This document shows positions 29,674-35,646 of a stretch of DNA of 35,646 bases, in pieces. How positions within the stretch are numbered: position 1 is the stretch's first letter; every line of letters begins with the position of its first letter. A program made the translations under genes and the position numbers. The notes beneath the pieces are model-generated. The model made no database searches and was not told where the DNA came from. It was given only the letters and a program-made list of their open reading frames with translations. Source of the DNA: a virus; the IMG/VR virus record IMGVR_UViG_3300030382_001019, positions 1 through 35,646 of that record; one strand, written 5' to 3'.

Positions 29674-30558
29674 TCAAAAAAGCCCAAGACCACCAAGCAA
29701 ACCACCATCTCCTAGCAAGGAATCCCATATGCCTTTTTTCCGTTTAGCCTTACCCATGCTTTGTGCTGCTTGTTGTCCAAATATATTTCTTGAAGCACCA
29801 CTAATTCCTGCTATATTTTCAATTGGTATTGCTTGACCTTGTGCTGTACCTGCCTGTATGTATGGAATTTGTTTTAAACCCATTGCCATAGCTGTGCTTA
29901 TATCACCTGTCTGTCTTGCTCTTTCCATATCATATAATGATTGTGATTGTGCAAACGCATCATTAAATGCGAGTGTATCTGCCTGTGCAATAGAATCTTC
30001 TACACTTCCAAATAAATCTGCACCACCAGTAGAGCCCAACATTCCCTTTGCCTTTAAGGATTCCATTGTTGCATTTCTTAAATCATCAGCCTCACTTTGA
30101 CGAAGGGCTTTATTTTGATTATACAAATACATTTGCATAGCATATGGGTCGCCATCCATAGCAGCTATTCTATCTGCAGCACCACCACTTTGTTTGAGTA
30201 AGGTTTCATATTGTGCTTGTAACTCTGGTGACAACCTCTCAGTTATCATTTTGTTTTCGTAATCTATATCAGTAGTACCAAGAGTATTATCACTAGAATA
30301 ACCTGCTCCCATTTCAGCAGCTTTATCCATTAGTGCAATTTGCCTGTCATAATCATCCCAAGCAAAGCCTATAACATCATCACCACCACCACCAAAGCCG
30401 CCAGGAATACTAACCCCTTTTGCACCTCCTCTTGGTGTAACTGTTGCAGGAGTAAAACTGCCACCCAGTTGTTCATAGCCTTTGTTAATATTACTATATC
30501 CACCTGTTTTTCTAGCCCTGTCAAATTGTTGTCCACCTAAAGTATTATAAGTTGCCAT
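29674..30558 (-). CDS. Internal virion protein with Gly-rich ends (294 aa)
   Basis: The product is 294 aa. It has a Gly-rich N-part (SIPGGFGGGGDDVIGFAWDD), long Ala/Gln helices in the middle, and a C-terminus with KRKKGIWDSLLGDGGLLGGL that is amphipathic and Gly/Leu-rich, a usual end for podovirus ejection proteins. It starts 10 bp after the fibre gene and is followed after 13 bp by the 397-aa gene. Membrane-active role inferred. Confidence 0.65.
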   Translation of the reverse strand: MATYNTLGGQQFDRARKTGGYSNINKGYEQLGGSFTPATVTPRGGAKGVSIPGGFGGGGDDVIGFAWDDYDRQIALMDKAAEMGAGYSSDNTLGTTDIDYENKMITERLSPELQAQYETLLKQSGGAADRIAAMDGDPYAMQMYLYNQNKALRQSEADDLRNATMESLKAKGMLGSTGGADLFGSVEDSIAQADTLAFNDAFAQSQSLYDMERARQTGDISTAMAMGLKQIPYIQAGTAQGQAIPIENIAGISGASRNIFGQQAAQSMGKAKRKKGIWDSLLGDGGLLGGLGLF

Positions 30559-30567
30559 TCTATTCTC

Positions 30568-31236
30568 CTATGCTGTGCGTTTCCACATATATACTACTAT
30601 GCTTGGTTGTATGTTGTTGTGTGCGCCACCACCACCCGTAGCTTGGGATGTTGCGTAATTAATACTAGATTCTTCTGTTTCAACACCCATTGCGTGTATA
30701 GCACCGTTATCTTGACCTCTTGGAATACCGTGTGTGTGAGATGGAATTTCTCCTGTTGATAGTGTATGTGTTTCAGCACCCATTGTTTCATTAAGCGTAT
30801 CAAATGTACCACTACCAGCTTTACCAACTAAAGCTCTTCCTTCTGCATAAGCAACCCAAGTACCCATTCCTAACAAGGTAGCTGGATTTGTTGCAACTGC
30901 TACTTGAAAATATATCGAACCAACAGGATAAACAATAGCATTAATAGCTGCTGCATCTAAAGCCGCAACTGCTGTTGTTACAAAAGCTGTTGTTGCTAAT
31001 CTTGTAGTGTTATTACCTGCTGTTTGAGTAGGAGCAGTAACATTACCCGCCATTGTTCCGTTATCCATAGCAAAATCTTCGCTAGAAGAACCATTTAAGT
31101 CTGCTTTTGAATTTATTGCTGTTTGAACCGTTGTAAATTCCGTATTAAAGTCAGCACCAGATATAACTTTCGCAGCATCACTATCTGCGAGAGCATCTTT
31201 TCCTGACCAATTGACTGCTAAAGTATAATCACTCAT
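30568..31236 (-). CDS. Short tail fibre with collar-type C-terminal domain (222 aa)
   Basis: The product is 222 aa. The N-terminus (YTLAVNWSGKDALADSDAAK, then FNTEFTTVQTAINSKADLNG) is the virion-binding start common in marine fibres. The segment IVYPVGSIYFQVAVATNPAT, followed by LGMGTWVAYAEGRALVG, then HTLSTGEIPSHTHGIP and a final AHNNIQPSIVVYMWKRTA, is the phage tail-collar domain (T4 gp12-type). It likely binds the receptor or fixes the tail. It overlaps the nozzle-like gene by 4 bp. Confidence 0.85.
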   Translation of the reverse strand: MSDYTLAVNWSGKDALADSDAAKVISGADFNTEFTTVQTAINSKADLNGSSSEDFAMDNGTMAGNVTAPTQTAGNNTTRLATTAFVTTAVAALDAAAINAIVYPVGSIYFQVAVATNPATLLGMGTWVAYAEGRALVGKAGSGTFDTLNETMGAETHTLSTGEIPSHTHGIPRGQDNGAIHAMGVETEESSINYATSQATGGGGAHNNIQPSIVVYMWKRTA

Positions 31237-33026
31237 CGTATTTTCCCTTGTTTTGAAATAATTGCTAAATCTTGAATAGAGGTATTAAATCCATTTGAAA
31301 CAATACTCATATTAAGTTTTAGATGTTTTGCACTTCCTGTTAATGGTGTCTTATATTCTTCAAGTCCAAATATCGGTGTATATTTTGAAGAAGCACTATG
31401 TAGACTTGCAGTATGTGTATGACTTACAGCAGCACCAGTTCCAGAACCAGCACCAGTAGCTTTAAATACTGTACCAACACTATTGTTTGCTGAACCTATA
31501 GCTGTAAAATCAGTATTACCAGCACTAGAAATTGCATAATAAGTTCCTGTTACAAAACTACCAGCGTTAGTAGTTGTTACAGACGTTGTGCCATACAAAG
31601 AGGTTGATGCACCCCATAAAGAAGTGTAACCTGTTGTAGCTGGTTTTAAATCAATTTGTGTTGTTGATGAAGAATTTACACTAAAATCTTTATACCACCT
31701 TAAACCTAGAGTAGCACCAGAGCCACCCTCCAATACTAAAATCATTTTCTTTAATAAAGAAGCGGAAATGTTTTCCCCCATTCTAATCCATATACTAGAT
31801 ACATCAGCAGTAATAGCAGCATTAGTATAACTAGCTGCCGAACTAACCCAAGCCAAATCAATATCAAAATATCCTTCATATCCTGCAATGCTCCCATCTT
31901 TTTGACCAACTAATAACCCACTATATAACTCTGTGTTTATCATACTAGCTGGTTCTCTATCATTTGTAAATGACCAAGTAGTTACTCTAGGAACTTTCTG
32001 TGGTGTTGCGTGTTTAAAATCAAAAACATAAGTAATATTTTTATCAGTAAAAGTCATAATATATATGCCTTCATTCTCTAAGTAAACTGATTTAACATTT
32101 GTACTATTACTTATATTTCTTATTAAGGTATCTTTAATAGACAGAGATAAATCCTGCATAGGTAGTTTATCTTTCTCTGTTGTACGAGCCAATGACCTTA
32201 AACCTGTTTCAGATAAGAAAACTAAATCATCTGCAATAGCTTGTACACTATCCCTAGAAACACAACCCACACCCTTAATAACTTCATTAAGTGCTAGTGT
32301 TCCACCCGACTCTGGATTGTCATATACTACAATATTGTTTTTACCAAAAATAACCAACTGTCCGTAGAATGGTGCTATTGCTACTATTTCATCTGTTCCC
32401 CATACAGTTTTTAAATCTATATTTCCAGAACCAGTACCAGTCCAATCATCACCATCTAGTAGAACAGAGTAATAAACCACATCTGGGGCTTCCGTAACGC
32501 CCCCTACCCACAACTTTCCGTATGCACCCATACCACAGCTAGGGTCAAATAGCGTACTTATAGATGCAGGGTCAGTTGCGTGTGCTGTCCATTTTGCACC
32601 CGAACCTAAAGAACCATCATATCTTTGTGGTAGAACTCCTGTATGTAAACAATGTAATCTATTATTAAAATTTATAAATTGCCAATCACCAGAACTATTT
32701 GCTACAGTATGTTTAACATCTGCACCACTAGCAGGGAAAGCAGCGTTAGGTGAACTAAAATCTATCGTATAAATACTTGTTCCATGACTAGCAAATATCT
32801 TGTTTGTTCCAGAATCATTATGTTCTACCATAGAACCAATTGCTGTACCTGTGGGAACTACTTTTTGTTTTAAACCTTTTCTAAAAGATATTCTTCCAGA
32901 CTCTCTCATTACTATATTATCAGCAGAAGTAAGATAAGAGGGGTCTAGTGTTGATGGATTATGTTGTGTATTTAATCCATTAACCCCAAAGTTTAGCAAA
33001 GGTAAATATGATAATTGTTTTGCCAT
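31233..33026 (-). CDS. Tail nozzle/tubular protein B-like (597 aa) with an inserted TDFTAIG module
   Basis: The product is 597 aa. The start (QLSYLPLLNFGVNGLNTQHN, then DNIVMRESGRISFRKGLKQK) and the beta-rich propeller-like body match the podovirus tail nozzle/stabilisation family (P22 gp10, T7 gp12-like). Residues about 486-532 contain YYAISSAGNTDFTAIGSANN followed by VGTVFKATGAGSGTGAA, a module I know from many unrelated phage proteins. It looks inserted before the last domain. It follows the 233-aa tail protein with a one-base overlap. Confidence 0.75.
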   Translation of the reverse strand: MAKQLSYLPLLNFGVNGLNTQHNPSTLDPSYLTSADNIVMRESGRISFRKGLKQKVVPTGTAIGSMVEHNDSGTNKIFASHGTSIYTIDFSSPNAAFPASGADVKHTVANSSGDWQFINFNNRLHCLHTGVLPQRYDGSLGSGAKWTAHATDPASISTLFDPSCGMGAYGKLWVGGVTEAPDVVYYSVLLDGDDWTGTGSGNIDLKTVWGTDEIVAIAPFYGQLVIFGKNNIVVYDNPESGGTLALNEVIKGVGCVSRDSVQAIADDLVFLSETGLRSLARTTEKDKLPMQDLSLSIKDTLIRNISNSTNVKSVYLENEGIYIMTFTDKNITYVFDFKHATPQKVPRVTTWSFTNDREPASMINTELYSGLLVGQKDGSIAGYEGYFDIDLAWVSSAASYTNAAITADVSSIWIRMGENISASLLKKMILVLEGGSGATLGLRWYKDFSVNSSSTTQIDLKPATTGYTSLWGASTSLYGTTSVTTTNAGSFVTGTYYAISSAGNTDFTAIGSANNSVGTVFKATGAGSGTGAAVSHTHTASLHSASSKYTPIFGLEEYKTPLTGSAKHLKLNMSIVSNGFNTSIQDLAIISKQGKIR

Positions 33027-33727
33027 TATCTAAAATTAACTGTTGTTTGAGAATGATTCTCATTTACAAACCAATCTGATTCGTATTGAGCATTTCCACT
33101 ATCTAATATAATAGCTTGTTTGAGAGATTCTAATGCCTCATTAGCCATAATACTAGACTGTGTTCCACCATCTTCACCTCTTTCTGCTATTGCTCTAGCC
33201 CATGCTCCAAGTATAACTGGCTTAGATGGAACTTTTAATACTGTACTAGCAGTAGCTAAATCATCTTGATACTTTACAATATCAAACGAGATTGTCTGAG
33301 CAGATGTAGGAACTGGGGATAAATCTACTTTTAGATTATTAGAAGTATCGCTACCATTAAAAGCATAGTACAAAGGCTCACCAGTATCATCTGTAGGATA
33401 TTTTACTGTGTTAATATATACTCTACTTACTTGGTTTAAGTGCATCCCAGAAGTGTTATTAATAGCATCTATGATTTTTATTTCCTGACCAGAACTCAGG
33501 TTATAATTTTTAGTTCCATTTACAGTTGAAACATCAACAGTTTCTCTAAGATTTAACCAATCGTGTCTTTCTTCCACACCTCGTTTAGCATCATTAACCA
33601 AAGCACCTATCACTTTTTGATAAGCAGATATAGTTGAACTGTCATTAATATTGCCAGACCAATCGCTACTGATTGTATCTTCTCTCAGTCTTATCAATAC
33701 TTGATTTATTAATTCTCTAAATGTCAT
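33026..33727 (-). CDS. Tail tubular protein A-like/head-tail adaptor (233 aa)
   Basis: The product is 233 aa (MTFRELINQVLIRLREDTIS start, INDAKRGVEERHDWLNLR in the N-third, ILGAWARAIAERGEDGGTQS near the C-terminus). This is the layout of podovirus head-tail adaptors (gp11/gp4-like): N-terminal helices, a beta sandwich and a C-terminal helix pair. It is translated together with the nozzle-like protein. A Fur-box-like palindrome falls within its last codons. Confidence 0.7.
   Translation of the reverse strand: MTFRELINQVLIRLREDTISSDWSGNINDSSTISAYQKVIGALVNDAKRGVEERHDWLNLRETVDVSTVNGTKNYNLSSGQEIKIIDAINNTSGMHLNQVSRVYINTVKYPTDDTGEPLYYAFNGSDTSNNLKVDLSPVPTSAQTISFDIVKYQDDLATASTVLKVPSKPVILGAWARAIAERGEDGGTQSSIMANEALESLKQAIILDSGNAQYESDWFVNENHSQTTVNFR
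33046..33064. promoter_or_regulatory. Fur-box-like palindrome, fourth copy, within a coding end
   Basis: TTTGAGAATGATTCTCATT: 9-1-9 palindrome with two outer mismatches, 20 bp upstream of the nozzle gene start, within the last codons of the adaptor gene. No well-placed -10 follows. Could be coincidence of coding sequence. Confidence 0.35.
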
Positions 33728-33730
33728 ATC

Positions 33731-34486
33731 TTATCCTTTAATTATTTTTCCCCATACTGAACCTCTGCCCTTTACAATATCTATCACTTCTACTTGAAAA
33801 TTTCCATTATCAAAAAAGGTTACAATTCCAAAAGCATGATTCCAATTATGTAGCCTACCCCTTAACCATGTGTTGTTTTCTGCCGACATATCTTTTAAAC
33901 AACCCATTGACCAAGCACTTATATTTCCATCTAATAATCTTGTGGATGAAAACCTTGAAACATCATGTGTGTGTCCGTACATAATGTTAGTGCCATATCT
34001 TTCTAAATGCGTCTTAGCATGAGTGGTAGTTGTATACGCTCCATGCGTAAAAGATAACTTACCAATAGTTAAAACCTCATTATACTTATGATACTCATAT
34101 CCTCTTTCATCCCACTTACACGCATTTCTGAATGTGTACTGGTCAAGATATGGATTCTCTTCTACAAACGCATCAAGCCATTCATCATGGTTTCCTGCAA
34201 GAATGTATCTAGTATTGCATTTAGCATTATCTAATGCCTTATCAAACCTATCTATCTGTTTGTTGACAGCCTTAATTTCTTTATCTATTTCTGGTAATTG
34301 GTACTCAAGTGGTGGTCTTTTTCGCCTCTTGTACCTATGTCCAGATACAGATTCCCACTCTCCAACATCTCCCAGATTAATAAATATGTCTGGTTTTACA
34401 AATTCTATCGCCTTTAATACGACCTTTACTGCACTCTCATCATGTATCGGAAAATGCTGGTCGGGGATTACTATCGCCCTTTTCAT
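33731..34486 (-). CDS. Calcineurin-like metallophosphoesterase
   Basis: The product is 251 aa with all motifs: PDQH (Asp9, His11), LGDVGEW (Asp40), GNHDEW (Asn99, His100, Asp101), HG (His148) and GHTH (His172, His174). Family members cleave phosphoesters with a two-metal centre, acting on nucleic acids, nucleotides or phosphoproteins. The placement between lysis-type membrane genes and tail genes is unusual for a DNA-processing enzyme. Substrate unknown. It ends 3 bp before the adaptor gene. Confidence 0.9.
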   Translation of the reverse strand: MKRAIVIPDQHFPIHDESAVKVVLKAIEFVKPDIFINLGDVGEWESVSGHRYKRRKRPPLEYQLPEIDKEIKAVNKQIDRFDKALDNAKCNTRYILAGNHDEWLDAFVEENPYLDQYTFRNACKWDERGYEYHKYNEVLTIGKLSFTHGAYTTTTHAKTHLERYGTNIMYGHTHDVSRFSSTRLLDGNISAWSMGCLKDMSAENNTWLRGRLHNWNHAFGIVTFFDNGNFQVEVIDIVKGRGSVWGKIIKG

Positions 34487-34489
34487 GTA

Positions 34490-34921
34490 TTACCTACCTT
34501 TTGCTAGTTGTGCTCCAAAGTAGAATTCGATTATCATTGTTGCCCATCTAAATATTTCATCAAACTTCAACATCCCTTCTACGGTCACATATTCTACCAC
34601 ATCTGGGGTAAGTTGAAAACCTAATATACTAGCACCCTTTATAACTGTGGGAACTACTGTAGGTACATCAAAGAACACAGGGGCTACCTGTGTAAATATA
34701 ACTAAGGCTAATATAGTTAAAATTATAATTCGCCTATTCATTGCAGCCATTGGACTTTCTTTATCTGCTCTATCTCTAGCCATGTTGATAGATTCATTAC
34801 GAACTTGTAATGATTCAACCATAAGCCTTTGATTATCTGCTGCTGCTTGACTCTTTAAAGCAAATAACTTACCAATAAAACCTAACATTATTGGTGCTAC
34901 ATTTGTTAGAAATGTCATCAT
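34490..34921 (-). CDS. Membrane protein, candidate holin (143 aa)
   Basis: I take ATG 34921 (or 34918, overlapping the upstream TGA); GAGG is placed 8 bases before. A frame extended to 34996 lies inside the previous gene. The 143-aa product has hydrophobic segments at about 2-20 (NVAPIMLGFIGKLFAL), 63-88 (RIIILTILALVIFTQVAPVF) and near the C-terminus (ATMIIEFYFGAQLAKGR), separated by a charged coil. This recalls three-span phage holins of the GTA_holin_3TM kind. Holin role inferred. Confidence 0.65.
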   Translation of the reverse strand: MMTFLTNVAPIMLGFIGKLFALKSQAAADNQRLMVESLQVRNESINMARDRADKESPMAAMNRRIIILTILALVIFTQVAPVFFDVPTVVPTVIKGASILGFQLTPDVVEYVTVEGMLKFDEIFRWATMIIEFYFGAQLAKGR

Positions 34922-35127
34922 GCCATTATCCTCATTGCCTCTAAAATTCCGACCTGTGTAATTATGTACCATCCCAAAGCACCATACACGCTCCATTTTA
35001 TTTGTAGTAAAGAGGTATTAATCTTTTGTATACAGTTATTAGTGTCGTCAATCTTGCTAAACAACTTAGATATTTGTGAACTATGTTTGTCTAATTGCAA
35101 TTGCATCCTAGTAATCTTCTCTTCCAT
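34918..35127 (-). CDS. Small coiled-coil protein with C-terminal membrane span (69 aa)
   Basis: ATG 35127, 7 bp past the previous stop, gives 69 aa. An N-terminal coiled coil (KITRMQLQLDKHSSQISKLF, then SKIDDTNNCIQKINTSLLQI) is followed by one span (YGALGWYIITQVGILEAM). This is the XhlA-like plan of lysis accessory proteins. It overlaps the candidate holin. A longer start at 35178 would overlap the upstream gene and is not favoured. Confidence 0.65.
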   Translation of the reverse strand: MEEKITRMQLQLDKHSSQISKLFSKIDDTNNCIQKINTSLLQIKWSVYGALGWYIITQVGILEAMRIMA

Positions 35128-35134
35128 AGTGTCT

Positions 35135-35425
35135 TTACTTATTTGAGCCAATCGCACTACCTGTAAGTATTGCACCAAAGGCTAAGTGAAATAACCCACC
35201 ACCCATAAGAGTGAAAGGATTGTGCTGCCCTGTTAGTTTCTTCATCAATTCCATCTGTACTAATGTATCCTCTGTTGAATTTATTATGTCCATAAACTGT
35301 GAGATGTCTGGTCTATTTAGTCCGTACCATACCGGTACAAATAGAAAATCGTAAAAACAAATTAACAAATATAATATTAATGCAGTCCATCGCCACCTAG
35401 ATGTACTTCTTTCTGCCTCTGTCAT
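35135..35425 (-). CDS. Two-span membrane protein, candidate holin (96 aa)
   Basis: ATG 35425 overlaps the stop of the 34-aa gene (ATGA), giving 96 aa (MTEAERSTSRWRWTALILYL). Two hydrophobic segments are at about 14-32 (TALILYLLICFYDFLFVPVW) and 72-92 (TLMGGGLFHLAFGAILTGSA). This is a typical small phage holin layout. Either this protein or the 143-aa protein could be the holin, and the other an antiholin or pinholin partner. Confidence 0.65.
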   Translation of the reverse strand: MTEAERSTSRWRWTALILYLLICFYDFLFVPVWYGLNRPDISQFMDIINSTEDTLVQMELMKKLTGQHNPFTLMGGGLFHLAFGAILTGSAIGSNK

Positions 35426-35526
35426 ACACAGGGTGGCTCGCACATCAAGGCATCAACACCTATTACCATCGCTACTATGAAACCTACCAGCACACAAGCT
35501 AGAACAATAGCTAAACCTTTAGTCAT
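35422..35526 (-). CDS. Tiny membrane protein (34 aa)
   Basis: The product is 34 aa with one hydrophobic span (LAIVLACVLVGFIVAMVIGV) and a short Cys-containing end (CEPPCV). An AGGAGG site is well placed. It is the first small gene after the coiled-coil protein at the right edge and couples to the 96-aa holin candidate. Confidence 0.65.
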   Translation of the reverse strand: MTKGLAIVLACVLVGFIVAMVIGVDALMCEPPCV

Positions 35527-35535
35527 AATGCCTCC

Positions 35536-35646
35536 TTAATTTGCTAGTGGGTTATCTAAGGCTCTTTGTAATTTACTATTCAGCCTTTCTTCTAATTCTT
35601 TAATCTTCCTGTCTGTGTCTGAATACAAGGCATCTCTTCTTGCATC
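35536..35646 (-). CDS. Coiled-coil protein, C-terminal part (cut by right edge)
   Basis: An open frame enters from the right edge and ends at the TAA at 35536: 36 codons, DARRDALYSDTDRKIKELEE then RLNSKLQRALDNPLAN. It is a charged coiled-coil end. It reads on from the left-edge fragment (1-251) as the end of the same protein. The 9-bp gap to the 34-aa gene and the AGGAGG site show it is the gene just upstream in the operon. Confidence 0.65.
   Translation of the reverse strand, partial: DARRDALYSDTDRKIKELEERLNSKLQRALDNPLAN

Noticed and set aside
1-35646. CRISPR array, insertion sequence or integrase
   Set aside because: No evenly spaced repeats with unique spacers, no transposase and no recombinase motif were found. 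The repeats seen are either protein-coding (fibre) or short hairpins.

Overview
The window looks like a nearly complete genome of an AT-rich, tailed marine bacteriophage of podovirus type. The evidence is a headful-type terminase, portal, scaffold and major capsid set, tail tube/nozzle-like proteins, a collar-type short fibre, a chain of large internal virion proteins ending in a lysozyme, and a small replication/recombination module. Several proteins (the repeat-rich fibre, the exported 179-aa protein, the Cys-repeat protein, the 120-aa membrane/coiled-coil protein) are of kinds I associate with viruses of marine bacterioplankton. The host cannot be settled from the sequence. No DNA polymerase, RNA polymerase or integrase is visible, so the phage probably uses host polymerases.

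Layout. Positions 1-12100 are late genes, all on the minus strand. In transcription order they are terminase small-subunit-like, terL, a 79-aa protein, portal, an 80-aa protein, scaffold, major capsid protein, a terminator, accessory proteins including an FmdB-type zinc ribbon, a 640-aa repeat fibre, two small proteins, two exported/membrane proteins, and a membrane/coiled-coil protein cut by the left edge. Positions 12101-15811 are a regulatory and repeat-rich zone. It holds a divergent promoter region, palindromes, many hairpins, two plus-strand small genes, and two minus-strand units (an 87+68-aa pair and an ArdC-like antirestriction protein). Positions 15812-23257 are early genes on the plus strand: small unknown proteins, a tRNA-like locus, an ERF single-strand annealing protein, an SSB-like protein, a probable helicase loader, DnaB-type helicase, a DUF1364 nuclease-like protein, DUF3310, NinB, RusA, a tiny lipoprotein and a ribbon-helix-helix protein, closed by a terminator. 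Positions 23446-35646 are minus-strand late genes again: a partial coiled coil at the right edge, small membrane/lysis genes, a metallophosphoesterase, tail proteins, fibre, internal virion proteins and lysozyme.

The two edges fit together. The truncated ORF at the left edge and the truncated ORF at the right edge read as one continuous membrane/coiled-coil protein if exactly one base (or 1+3n) is missing between them. That implies a circular or circularly permuted genome of about 35.65 kb with a single late operon running from the terminase through the junction to the lysozyme.

Most notable are 19-bp palindromes of Fur-box form (AATGAGAATGATTCTCATT and variants). Two sit 7 and 17 bp upstream of identical TATAAT promoter elements, in front of the terminase and portal genes. 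Also notable are a tRNA-like locus with a perfect acceptor stem and T-arm but an abnormal, over-long interior, and a family of GCGNAGC mini-hairpins carried in a duplicated element with compensatory base changes.
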